Source: Pseudomonadota bacterium (GTDB lineage: Bacteria > Pseudomonadota > Gammaproteobacteria > Pseudomonadales > Pseudomonadaceae). Taken from it: 36,305 nucleotides of DNA. The stretch's first letter is position 1, and each line of letters opens with the position of its first letter. Position numbers and translations under genes: made by a program. Under the pieces are notes generated by a model. The model saw nothing but the letters and a program-made list of their open reading frames with translations. It made no database searches and was not told the origin of the DNA. The stretch covers positions 1-36,305 of the forward strand of contig JAEWGL010000154.1 of the NCBI GenBank assembly GCA_023388335.1, in the 5' to 3' direction. Shown piece by piece: positions 1 through 7,694 of this stretch.

Positions 1-259
1 CGTCGCTCTTGGCCCTCACCCTAACCCTCTCCCAAAGGGAGAGGGGACCGATTGCGGTGTTATATCGATCGCGTCCGTTTGAGCTGCAACGCAATCGGGA
101 GAGGACTGGGGTGAGGGCGGCAGGCGCTGCAGTTCATCCGCACACCATGCCGCCCTTGGTCCTCATCCTAACCCTCTCCCAGAGGGAGAGGGGACTGATC
201 GAGGTGTTCTGTCGTTCGAGTCCATACCCCGGAGCGATCCTTGCTCCGAAGTTGAGGGC
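1..259. repeat. Two copies of a dispersed ccctctccc/gggagaggg stem-loop repeat
   Basis: Two near-identical units lie here: arms 25-33/37-45 (loop aaa) and 172-180/184-192 (loop aga), each preceded by 'cctaac' or similar and followed by 'gggac'. A partial inverted relic (gggagaggactggggtgaggg) sits at about 98-118. A third full copy is at 24811-24841. The perfect 9-bp arms with a 3-nt loop could form a hairpin in RNA from either strand. The open frame that spans this stretch is made largely of the repeat and is not a convincing gene. The repeat resembles intergenic elements common in Pseudomonas genomes; that is from memory, not a search. Confidence 0.7.
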
Positions 260-1552
260 TCACTGAGCGCGGGTCACGCGCCACACGGTATTGGCCAGAT
301 CGTCCGCGATGATCAGGGCGCCGCGTGGGTCGACAGTGACCCCCACAGGACGGCCGCGGGTTTTCCCATTGGCGTCACGGAAGCCCGTGGCGAAGTCAAC
401 CGGCTCCCCTGCAGGACGACCGTTGCTGAACGGTACGAAGATCACCTTGTACCCCACCGGGGGCTCGCGGTTCCAGCTGCCGTGCTCGCCGACGAACACG
501 CCGTCGGCATACTTCTCGCCCATGGCCGGTAGGGAAAAGTCGACCCCAAGCGCGGCAACGTGCGATCCCAGGCTGTAGTCCGGTTTGATGGCCGCGGCCA
601 CTTTAGCCGGGTTCTCCGGCTGCGCGCGGCGGTCGACGTTCTGGCCCCAATAGCTGTAAGGCCAGCCGTAGAACTCGCCCTCGCGCACCGAGGTCAAGTA
701 ATCGGGGACCAGGTCAGGACCGAGCTCGTCACGCTCGTTGACCACCGCCCACAATTGCCCGGAGCCAGGCTGCATCGCCAGTGCCGTCGGGTTGCGCAGG
801 CCGGTTGCATAAGGCCTGTGCGCGCCGGTCTGAGCGTCGATCTGCCAAACCATCGCCCGATCGATCTCGACCTCCATGCCTCGCTCAGTGATGTTGCTGT
901 TCGAGCCGATCCCGACATACAGGAAGCGTCCGTCAGGGCTGACGGTCAGCGACTTGGTCCAATGGTGATTGATCTCTGACGGCAGGTCGGTGACCTTGGT
1001 CGGCGCGCCGCTGGCCTTGGTCTGGCCTTCTTCATAGTCGAAGCGCACCAGGGCGTCCTGATTGGCCACGTACAGCTTGCCATCGGCAAAGGCCAGGCCA
1101 TACGGGGCGTTGAGGTTTTCGGCGAAGACCGTCTGCATCTCATAGGTGCCGTCACCGTCAGCGTCGCGCAGCAAGGTCAGGCGATTGCCGCCTTTGACCT
1201 TGGTATTGCCCTGTGCCTTGATGGAGCTGGCGATCACGTCCTTGGGCTTGAGTTTGGCGGCGCTGCCGCCACGGCCCTCGGCCACGAGAATGTCGCCATT
1301 GGGCAGCACGAGGGTCTGGCGTGGGATCTTCAGGTCGGTCGCGATCGCCGTGACGTTGTAGCCCTGGGGAACCGTGGGCTTCTGATCGCCCCATTCCACA
1401 GGCTCGGCAATCTTCATGCTGGGCAACAGGCTGCGTTGCGGTTCCGGCATCTTCGGGTCCAGGCCGCGCGCTTGCGTGCTGTCCGCTTCGCCGCCGCAAG
1501 CGCTCAACAGCAGCGCCATGCTCAAGGCGGTCAGTGGGATCGAATGTCTCAT
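260..1552 (-). CDS. PQQ-type sorbosone/glucose dehydrogenase-like lipoprotein
   Basis: This 430-residue protein resembles the glucose/sorbosone dehydrogenase beta-propeller family, whose members oxidise sugars or aldoses with PQQ in the periplasm. The start is placed at MRHSIPL because a lipoprotein signal follows directly (LLSAC, lipid Cys about 19). The longer upstream frame runs through the coding region of the neighbour in another frame. Family-like stretches include 'IPRQTLVLPNGDILVAEGRGG', 'NAPYGLAFADGKLYVANQDALVRF', 'ATGLRNPTALAMQPGSGQLW' and 'GEHGSWNREPPVGYKVIFVP'. Its ATG overlaps the stop of the DUF2231-like gene by 4 bases, so the two are translationally coupled. The actual substrate is unknown, and many family members have none assigned. 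Confidence 0.85.
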   Translation of the reverse strand: MRHSIPLTALSMALLLSACGGEADSTQARGLDPKMPEPQRSLLPSMKIAEPVEWGDQKPTVPQGYNVTAIATDLKIPRQTLVLPNGDILVAEGRGGSAAKLKPKDVIASSIKAQGNTKVKGGNRLTLLRDADGDGTYEMQTVFAENLNAPYGLAFADGKLYVANQDALVRFDYEEGQTKASGAPTKVTDLPSEINHHWTKSLTVSPDGRFLYVGIGSNSNITERGMEVEIDRAMVWQIDAQTGAHRPYATGLRNPTALAMQPGSGQLWAVVNERDELGPDLVPDYLTSVREGEFYGWPYSYWGQNVDRRAQPENPAKVAAAIKPDYSLGSHVAALGVDFSLPAMGEKYADGVFVGEHGSWNREPPVGYKVIFVPFSNGRPAGEPVDFATGFRDANGKTRGRPVGVTVDPRGALIIADDLANTVWRVTRAQ

Positions 1553-1977
1553 TGCACACCCTCCGAACGCAGGTTGGTGAAGCCGATCCAGGCCGTGACG
1601 AGGCTCAACAGGGTCACGATCACTGACAGCACCAGCCCAGCAGGCATTACTGCCCACGCATCTTTCGCGTGCTCGAAGGCATTGACCAAGCCCAGCACCC
1701 ACGTGACCAGCAGCATCAGGAAGTACCACACGGGTCGCCCTGCCTTGCGGTCCGCCCGAAGCAGATTCACTAGCGCGAACAACAGCGCCAGCCCGCAGAA
1801 CACCAGCCCTCCGGCAATCAGCCAGGACGCGAAGTTGCTCCACTGGATCTGGTAGGTCTGAAAGTAGGCGATATCATTGAACAACGCCCCAAGAAACAGG
1901 GCAACGGTTCCGCCAAGCAGAATCGCGTGAAGCGGGCCTGGCGTGCAGCGGTAGGGGGGGTGGGTGGTAACGGTCAC
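1549..1977 (-). CDS. DUF2231-like four-helix membrane protein
   Basis: This 142-residue inner-membrane protein has about four hydrophobic segments (around residues 18-35, 48-70, 84-100 and 110-132) and resembles DUF2231-type proteins. The start is GTG at 1977, with AAGGAG five bases upstream (complement of 1983-1988). It is the first gene of a two-gene unit and its stop overlaps the ATG of the sorbosone-dehydrogenase-like lipoprotein. DUF2231 proteins often sit beside periplasmic redox proteins, so a role in anchoring or electron transfer is possible, but nothing in the sequence proves it. No haem-ligand pattern was identified with confidence. Confidence 0.75.
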   Translation of the reverse strand: MTVTTHPPYRCTPGPLHAILLGGTVALFLGALFNDIAYFQTYQIQWSNFASWLIAGGLVFCGLALLFALVNLLRADRKAGRPVWYFLMLLVTWVLGLVNAFEHAKDAWAVMPAGLVLSVIVTLLSLVTAWIGFTNLRSEGVQ

Positions 1978-2375
1978 GGCGGCTCCTTATCGTGTGGCGA
2001 CCCCTTGCCTGGCGCGCAGTACGGATGCACTGGTCCGTCAGGATCGCGATGACTTCGCATAGGAAAGGATCATGCCGGTGGGGCGTTAGTTCACCATGTT
2101 TGGGTCGAAACATCCGAAAAGAGCCATGCAAGCCCAAGGCGCGTGTGCACAGATCGCCATTGCTGGCTGCCAGCATGCGGGTCGATGCATTGCAATCCGG
2201 TGGAGTTTGTCTACCACGTTTAACAGCTGTTTGATTTCAATAAATGTCTCAAATGTTCAGACTTTCTTTATTCCCTGTAGTCCATTCCCCAAACATACTC
2301 TTACCGCTCTTAAGCCGTTGCAGTGGTCTTCTCACCGGTCTAGTCTCGCCCGGTCGTTGCTCATCAATGCCCGGT

Positions 2376-2479
2376 GTTGACAGGCCGTGTTCGACAACTG
2401 AATCGCGTGCATCCCTCATGGTGGCTGTGCGTGGGGCACCTTCGTGAGCGCCGAGTTCCAGTGTCCTCGGCCTGTCAAC
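2376..2479. repeat. 11-bp perfect inverted repeat, long spacer
   Basis: gttgacaggcc at 2376-2386 is the exact reverse complement of ggcctgtcaac at 2469-2479, leaving an 82-base spacer. It precedes the frameshifted small ORF. It may be the boundary of a mobile or repeated unit, or a long-range RNA pairing in the leader of that ORF. Confidence 0.6.
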
Positions 2480-2488
2480 CCGCGTACA

Positions 2489-2526
2489 GCTGCCACCTTC
2501 TTGTTTGACAGCAGGTCAGTGGCAGC
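2489..2526 (+). repeat. 8-bp inverted repeat upstream of the small ORF
   Basis: GCTGCCAC (2489-2496) and GTGGCAGC (2519-2526) are perfect reverse complements around a 22-base loop. The element ends 23 bases before the ATG of the frameshifted small ORF. It could form a leader hairpin near the translation start. Similar leaders before small DUF3077-type genes of P. putida are remembered but were not checked. Confidence 0.55.
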
Positions 2527-2549
2527 CCCTTCCGACACTGGGGTTGACC

Positions 2550-2787
2550 ATGCTGAAGATCGTTCCGGCTCCACCGGGATTTGCCCATGAAATCCCCCAT
2601 ACACTCGAAGACAGACTGATTCAGGCATTCCGAATGCTTAGCCTGTGCACTAACCGTCGCGCAGCAGGCGGTGTTGTTGCACCCCATCCCAGGTGGGCAA
2701 ATACTGACCTTGACGACAATGCACGAGATCGAAGCTGCGCGAGCATTGGTCGAGGCCGCATTGAGTCAAGTGCAGACGAAACACTGA
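2550..2787 (+). pseudogene. Small DUF3077-like ORF broken by a 1-nt frameshift
   Basis: Frame 1 starts MLKIVPAPPGFAHEIPHTLE (ATG 2550), a beginning of the type seen in small Pseudomonas DUF3077/DUF6124 proteins. After about residue 26 it loses any protein-like character. The next frame then gives a convincing helical tail: LACALTVAQQAVLLHP...MHEIEAARALVEAALSQ and a stop at 2785-2787. Deleting one T from the TT at 2628-2629 joins both parts ('QASECLACALTV') into one ORF of 78 residues: 238 bases minus one is 79 codons including the stop. The likely reading is a single-base insertion, either a real lesion or a sequencing error. The family call is from memory and the function is unknown. It follows the inverted repeats at 2376-2526. 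Confidence 0.6.
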
Positions 2788-2991
2788 TGAGGATAAAGAG
2801 GCCGGGTGTCCATTGTCGGCATGTGACCCTCCGCGCGGCGCTCGATCTCAAGGGCACCGCAAGAACCAAGACAAGCACCTGCTTTGAACCGGTACACCGA
2901 CTTCGGGACGGATAAATATTTCCTGATCGCCTCCACCAACAAGCATTCTTCCGCGGCGCACGCAGCTGGCTCCATCGGTCATGGGTCTGGC

Positions 2992-2998
2992 CTACACT
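2992..2998 (+). promoter_or_regulatory. Possible -10 box (CTACACT) before the small lipoprotein
   Basis: CTACACT lies 42 bases before the ATG at 3041. It resembles the CTATACT-type extended -10 of stationary-phase (RpoS) promoters in pseudomonads. No clear -35 box is seen, which would also fit RpoS. The call is weak. Confidence 0.3.
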
Positions 2999-3040
2999 TC
3001 ACTCTCCACCGCCCCCCTTGCGCAAACAGGAAGGTCTGCC

Positions 3041-3442
3041 ATGAACGTGATTCAAGCAGGTGCTGCGATCCTCGTGTTGGCTGTCGCCGGTTGTGCTTCG
3101 ACCTCAATCAATGAACCTCCCCCTTTGCCCCCTGGGGCAGCGGCGCTGGATGACGCCCAAGCCCGCGATGCCTTGGTGGGCAAGACGTTTTCTGGAACGT
3201 CGCGCAAAGGACATCCCTATACCATCAGTTTCCGCGCCAATGGCACTGACGTATTCACCATGCCGCCCGCGGCTCCAGAAACCGAGCACTGGACGATGAC
3301 CAATGGACTTCTTTGTATCGATATGAAATCGCTGCCGAAGGAATGCAGCAGAGTCAATGTGATGAACAACCAGTACTGGCTGGTCGATCCTTCCAGCGGC
3401 AAAGTCAATAACCATCTCAAGCTCATCGGTGACGGTAGTTAA
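3041..3442 (+). CDS. Small predicted lipoprotein of unknown function
   Basis: This 133-residue protein has a type II signal sequence, MNVIQAGAAILVLAVAGC, with the lipid Cys at about 18. A Pro-rich linker (EPPPLPPG) leads to a compact domain with 'LVGKTFSGTSRKGHPYTISF', 'TEHWTMTNGLLCIDMKSLP' and 'YWLVDPSSGKV'. The mature part has one pair of close Cys (GLLCIDMKSLPKEC) that could form a disulfide. The ATG at 3041 follows AGGAAG by about 7 bases; the frame is open upstream to 2981, but that would place residues ahead of a clean signal. It looks like a beta-rich periplasmic domain. No family was recognised and no substrate can be named. Confidence 0.75.
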   Translation: MNVIQAGAAILVLAVAGCASTSINEPPPLPPGAAALDDAQARDALVGKTFSGTSRKGHPYTISFRANGTDVFTMPPAAPETEHWTMTNGLLCIDMKSLPKECSRVNVMNNQYWLVDPSSGKVNNHLKLIGDGS

Positions 3443-3583
3443 CAGGCCGCTAGGAGGCGGCGACAATCAAGGGTAAACACGCCATTGCTCGTTCGGGCGG
3501 ACTCACCAATGGTCATCGCAACTGAACCTTGGCGGCGGGCCATCAGCCTACTTGGAGGATCAACCCGCCAAGGAGCACCTGTC

Positions 3584-4585
3584 ATGAGCGACCAGAACCA
3601 CGATCATACTCGCCGCCGCATCCTGCAGGGCGCTGCCCTGGTGACCGCCGCCGGCCTTGCCGCACCGGCCATGGCCCAGGCCTCGCGAGAGGGGGCGGTG
3701 CCCACGCCACTGCAGAGCCCGCAGCAAGGTTTTCCCAAGCCACCGTTCAGTCCCCAGACCCAGCCCTGGCCAGGCCTGGCCGGCAAGATGGAACCCAGGC
3801 CAGACCATGGCGAGACCCGTTACAAGGGCAGCAACCGGCTGCTCGGCCGCAAGGCCTTGATCACGGGCGGTGACTCGGGTCTGGGCCGCGCCGTGGCGAT
3901 AGCCTACGCGCGGGAGGGCGCCGACGTGGCGATCAACTACCTGCCCGCCGAGGAAGAGGATGCCCGCGAAGTGATCAAGCTGATCAAGGATGCCGGTCGC
4001 AACGCGGTGGCCATTCCTGGCGACCTGCGCGATGCCGGGTTCTGTCGTGACCTGGTGGCCAAGGCCGTGCAGCAACTGGGTGGGCTGGACATCCTGGTCA
4101 ACAATGCCGCCCGCCAGCAAAGCCATGACTCGCTGCTGGATATCAGTGACGAGCAGTTCGACTGGACCCTCAAGACCAATCTCTATGCGCTGTTCTGGGT
4201 GACCAAGGCCGCCATCCCGCATCTGCCAGAAGGCGCGGCGATCATCAATACCGCCTCGGTGAATGCCTACGACCCGAGCGAGAACCTGATCGACTATGCG
4301 CTGACCAAGGCGGGCATCGCCAATTTCAGCAAGGGTCTGGCCAAGCAGCTGGCCGACAAGGGCATCCGCGTCAACGCCGTGGCCCCGGGTCCGTTCTGGA
4401 CCCCGCTGCAGGTCACCGGTGGGCAGACCCAGGAAAAGCTCAAGGCCTTTGGCGGCGACACACCGCTCAAGCGCCCGGGGCAGCCGGTGGAAATTGCGCC
4501 CTTGTATGTACAACTGGCTTCCACCGAGGCCAGCTACGTCACAGGCCAGGTATTCGGCGCCTCAGGTGGCAAAGGCCAGCCTTGA
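3584..4585 (+). CDS. Tat-signal short-chain dehydrogenase (YghA-like)
   Basis: This 333-residue NAD(P)-dependent oxidoreductase has the classical SDR fold. The N-terminus carries a twin-arginine type signal (RRRILQG at 10-16, hydrophobic run, AMA site near 31), then a linker 'QPWPGLAGKMEPRPDHGE' typical of the YghA group. The cofactor motif is TGGDSGLG (94-101), NNA is at 173-175, the catalytic Ser is about 225 and YALTK is at 238-242, so the active site looks complete. The start at 3584 follows AAGGAG (3570-3575). A Tat signal on an SDR means it may be folded with cofactor in the cytoplasm before export. The substrate is unknown; relatives reduce aldehydes or alcohols. It precedes a small secreted protein on the same strand. 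Confidence 0.88.
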   Translation: MSDQNHDHTRRRILQGAALVTAAGLAAPAMAQASREGAVPTPLQSPQQGFPKPPFSPQTQPWPGLAGKMEPRPDHGETRYKGSNRLLGRKALITGGDSGLGRAVAIAYAREGADVAINYLPAEEEDAREVIKLIKDAGRNAVAIPGDLRDAGFCRDLVAKAVQQLGGLDILVNNAARQQSHDSLLDISDEQFDWTLKTNLYALFWVTKAAIPHLPEGAAIINTASVNAYDPSENLIDYALTKAGIANFSKGLAKQLADKGIRVNAVAPGPFWTPLQVTGGQTQEKLKAFGGDTPLKRPGQPVEIAPLYVQLASTEASYVTGQVFGASGGKGQP

Positions 4586-4690
4586 ATATGCTGCGTCGGG
4601 CTCGCCTGGCCAGTCCTTTGGTCTGTTCGATGGCACCGATGCGGCAGGGATCGACCCAATCATGGGTAAGCGGTCCATTGGAGAGGAATC

Positions 4691-5014
4691 ATGAACAAGC
4701 TCATTAGCCTCGGTTTGGCCTGCGCATTCGCCGCAGGCATGCCCGCGGTCGCGTTCAGCGCTGGAAACACCACCGATCAGGACACCCAGCGCTCCGCGCC
4801 GATGCAAGACGTCCCTTCGCTCGACCAGGACAGAGTGCCTCCGGTCGACAGACAGTCACCCCCTGACAGCACGGATGGCGCCATCGATACACAGTCCGAG
4901 CAGCGCAAGGAGATCATGGACAAGCGCAACTCATCAGGCGGCACGGCGTTGCCTGGCGACAATAAGGGGGACGGGGGCGGCGATGACAGCGAGGATGGCG
5001 ACTCTATGCCATGA
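4691..5014 (+). CDS. Small secreted acidic protein, unknown function
   Basis: This is a 107-residue protein with a Sec signal peptide (MNKLISLGLACAFAAGMPAVAFSA, cleavage near 24). The mature part is polar and likely disordered, rich in Asp, Gln, Pro and Ser, and ends in a Gly/Asp tail (GDGGGDDSEDGDS). A GAGAGGAAT-like ribosome site (GGAGAGG) ends about 5 bases before the ATG. No family was recognised. It lies about 105 bases after the Tat-SDR and could share a transcript. The acidic tail might bind cations, which is only a guess. Confidence 0.65.
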   Translation: MNKLISLGLACAFAAGMPAVAFSAGNTTDQDTQRSAPMQDVPSLDQDRVPPVDRQSPPDSTDGAIDTQSEQRKEIMDKRNSSGGTALPGDNKGDGGGDDSEDGDSMP

Positions 5015-5191
5015 CACGACTGACGCCTTTAGCCTTACCGCTCGGGGTTGATGAACCGTGCCCTGGCGGATGCCTGCAAAAATGCCTCGTCGATCAGGCT
5101 AGGCCGGCAGGCTCTGCGCCATAGCTGCGCGCGGAGTCTGCCCAGCGGGCTGACCTACAGGGCCGGCTCGACACCTTCGACTATGCTCTTC

Positions 5192-5208
5192 TGTAACATC
5201 TAGATACA
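5192..5208 (+). promoter_or_regulatory. Imperfect palindrome upstream of the FdhF-like gene
   Basis: TGT-aac-ATCTAGAT-ACA contains a perfect 8-bp palindrome (5198-5205) flanked by TGT and ACA, 33 bases before the ATG at 5241. It may be an operator. No matching regulator gene is in the window. Confidence 0.25.
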
Positions 5209-5240
5209 CAATACTGCCAGCCAACCCAACAGGTGATGCC

Positions 5241-7595
5241 ATGCAGATCCTTCATCCGCAAGTACGTTATCGGCCCTACACGTCGGCATCTGGAGGCTGG
5301 GGGTCTGCGAACTCGGTCATGAAGATCCTCTGGCGCGAACAAGCCTTGGCCAAGGCGCCAGCAGCGCTGATGCGCCAGAACAAGCCCAAGGGGTTTGCCT
5401 GCGTCAGTTGTGCCTGGGCCAAACCCGGCCACCCCCATGCCCTGGAGTTCTGCGAAAACGGCGCCAAGGCCACGGCCTGGGAACTGACCTCGTTCAGGAC
5501 CGGCCCCGAGTTCTTCCAGCGCTTTAGCCTCAGCGAGCTGCGTACCTGGAGCGACTACGACCTGGAGCAGCATGGGCGCCTGACCCATCCCCTGCGCTAC
5601 GACCCGACCAGCGACCGCTACCAGGCTACCAGCTGGGAGCAGGCCTATCGCGAGATCGGCGCCGAGCTGCGCGCCCTTGAGCCGGATGAGGTGGTGTTCT
5701 ACGCCTCTGGCCGCGCCTCGCTGGAAGCTTCTTTCGCTTATCAGTTGCTGGCCCGTGCCTACGGCACGAACAACCTGCCCGACAGTTCCAACATGTGTCA
5801 CGAAAGCACGTCGGTCGGCCTTCAGGAGAGCCTCGGCGTCCCGGTGGGGACGGTGACCCTGGCGGATTTCGAACAGACCGACTGCATCTTCTTCTTCGGC
5901 CAGAACGTCGGCAGCAACAGCCCGCGAATGCTTCATCCGTTGCAGGAAGCGCGCAGGCGTGACGTGCCGATCATCACCTTCAACCCAATTCGTGAGCGCG
6001 GGCTTGAGCGTTTCGTCAATCCGCAATCTCCACCAGAGATGCTCGGTCCGCACTCGACGGTGATCAGCACGCAGTACCACCAGGTCGCTATCGGGGGCGA
6101 TACCGCGGCCATCATGGGCCTTGCCAAGGCATTGCTGGCGATGGAGCAGGCCGCGGTGGCCCAAGGCAAGCCGGCGATTCTCGACCACGGGTTCATCGCG
6201 CAGCACACCCAGGGCTTTGAGACCTTCCTGGCCGAGGTGGAGCGTCACCCATGGGCAGCGATAGAGCGCCGGTCTGGCCTGGGGCGTAGCGCGCTGGAGG
6301 CGGCCGCCACGGTGTATGCCGCCAGCCAGCGGGTGATGGTGATCTACGGCATGGGCATGACCCAGCACAGGCATGGCGTGGAAAACGTGCAGATGCTGGT
6401 CAATCTGTTGCTGCTGCGCGGCAACATCGGCAAGCCGGGCGCCGGCATCTGCCCAGTGCGCGGGCATTCCAACGTGCAGGGCCAACGCACGGTCGGCATC
6501 ACCGAAGATCCGCAGAAGGTGCCCGTGGACAAGATCCAGGCATTGTTCGGTTTCCAGGTGCCCGAGCGCAAGGGCCTGGCCACGGTGGATGCCTGCGAGG
6601 GCATGCTCGATGGCAGTGTCAGGGGCTTCATTGCCTTGGGCGGCAATTTCCTGCGCGCCGTGCCGGACACCCACCGCATGGAACCGGCCTGGTCGAACCT
6701 GGCGCTCAATGTGCAGGTGGCGACCAAGCTCAATCGCAGTCACCTGCTGCCCGGCAAGCAGGCCTGGCTATTGCCCTGCCTGGGACGGATCGAGATCGAT
6801 CGCCAGGAGGGCGCTGAACAGGCCTACAGCACGGAGGACAGCACTGGCTGTATCACCGGCTGGAAGGGCACCAGCGAGCCGGCCGGCGAACATTTGCGCT
6901 CCGAAGTGGCGATTATCGCCGGCTTGGCCGAAGCGACGCTTGGCGGCACGGTGCGCATTGCGTGGGATGCGTGGCGTCGCGACTATGCGCTGATCCGGGA
7001 AGCCATCAGCCAGGTTTATCCCGACATTTTCCATGACATGGAAACCCGCATGTGGGAACCCGGCGGCTTCCATCGGCCGGTGGCGGCCAGCCAGCGGCAA
7101 TGGCAGACGCCGTCGGCCAAGGCACAGTTCGTCACCCCGGCTCAGCTGGACGAAGATGATGATGTCTCACCGAGCGAGGATGACCGCCAGGTCCTGCAAT
7201 TGATGACGCTGCGCAGCAACGATCAATTCAATACCACCGTCTATGGCTACGATGATCGTTTTCGCGGGGTGCGCGGCACCCGTAGCGTGGTGTTCCTCAA
7301 CCGAAACGACGTCATCCGGCTGGGCATGGCGGCGGGTGATTGGGTAAGGCTGCGTACCGCCGTCGAGACCGACGTCAGGCGCGAGGTGGGCCCGCTGCAG
7401 ATCATTGCCTACGACATCCCGGAAGGGTGCGCGGCGGCCTATTACCCCGAATGCAATCCATTGGTCCCGTTGTGGCATCACGCGCAACGTAGCAAGGTCC
7501 CGGCTGCCAAGTCGGTGCCGATCACCCTGCACAAGGCCAGCCCGTCGGCGGCGGACCTTGCCCATGCGCTGCCCGCCTCAGACCAGGCTGTTTGA
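5241..7595 (+). CDS. FdhF/YdeP-family molybdopterin oxidoreductase
   Basis: This 784-residue protein belongs to the formate-dehydrogenase-like DMSO reductase superfamily, subgroup YdeP. Near the N-terminus are cysteines in the FACVSCAW...EFCENG pattern (Cys 54, 57 and 71), the usual place of an iron-sulfur cluster. The 'NMCHESTSVGLQESLG' stretch aligns with the selenocysteine site of formate dehydrogenase H, with Cys-His (about 186-187) in place of Sec-His. 'NVQGQRTVGITEDP' and the C-terminal molybdopterin dinucleotide-binding domain ('SNDQFNTTVYGYDDRFRG') are typical. There is no signal peptide, so it is cytoplasmic. E. coli YdeP is linked to acid resistance, but the reaction is not settled. 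No fdhD or electron-transfer partner lies next to it. The AACAGG just upstream of the ATG is a modest ribosome site. It is convergent with the TonB receptor that ends at 7695. Confidence 0.92.
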   Translation: MQILHPQVRYRPYTSASGGWGSANSVMKILWREQALAKAPAALMRQNKPKGFACVSCAWAKPGHPHALEFCENGAKATAWELTSFRTGPEFFQRFSLSELRTWSDYDLEQHGRLTHPLRYDPTSDRYQATSWEQAYREIGAELRALEPDEVVFYASGRASLEASFAYQLLARAYGTNNLPDSSNMCHESTSVGLQESLGVPVGTVTLADFEQTDCIFFFGQNVGSNSPRMLHPLQEARRRDVPIITFNPIRERGLERFVNPQSPPEMLGPHSTVISTQYHQVAIGGDTAAIMGLAKALLAMEQAAVAQGKPAILDHGFIAQHTQGFETFLAEVERHPWAAIERRSGLGRSALEAAATVYAASQRVMVIYGMGMTQHRHGVENVQMLVNLLLLRGNIGKPGAGICPVRGHSNVQGQRTVGITEDPQKVPVDKIQALFGFQVPERKGLATVDACEGMLDGSVRGFIALGGNFLRAVPDTHRMEPAWSNLALNVQVATKLNRSHLLPGKQAWLLPCLGRIEIDRQEGAEQAYSTEDSTGCITGWKGTSEPAGEHLRSEVAIIAGLAEATLGGTVRIAWDAWRRDYALIREAISQVYPDIFHDMETRMWEPGGFHRPVAASQRQWQTPSAKAQFVTPAQLDEDDDVSPSEDDRQVLQLMTLRSNDQFNTTVYGYDDRFRGVRGTRSVVFLNRNDVIRLGMAAGDWVRLRTAVETDVRREVGPLQIIAYDIPEGCAAAYYPECNPLVPLWHHAQRSKVPAAKSVPITLHKASPSAADLAHALPASDQAV

Positions 7596-7694
7596 ACTGG
7601 GCAGCCGGGCCTGGGTGGGTGTCGGTCTGGATAGCTCAAGGTTCGGGGCAGCACGCCGCGGCCGAGCCCTGTGGCGCCTGGCCTGCAAGGTGCT

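Larger units (their letters stand above)
1978..2549. other. Intergenic region with inverted repeats, no convincing gene
   Basis: This 570-base stretch has several open frames but none with a ribosome site and family-like protein. It holds the presumed promoter of the minus-strand unit, a small palindrome TGTTT-gggtcg-AAACA (2097-2112), and an AT-richer patch at about 2220-2300. Near its right end are two inverted repeats, annotated separately (2376-2479 and 2489-2526). The composition shift at 2220-2300 is visible by eye but short. Confidence 0.5.

Noticed and set aside
25..192. CRISPR-like array
   Set aside because: Only two repeats of the ccctctccc hairpin with no regular spacers; a dispersed hairpin repeat is the better reading.
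9..266. 85-residue open frame at the left edge
   Set aside because: It is made largely of the ccctctccc repeat units and has no ribosome site or family-like protein.
1978..2549. Several short frames in the left intergenic region
   Set aside because: None has a ribosome site with a protein-like sequence; their composition is irregular.
5181..6743. 520-residue minus-strand open frame
   Set aside because: It is the antisense of the YdeP-type gene; rich in His, Arg, Gly and Gln with no family pattern, as GC-rich shadows are.
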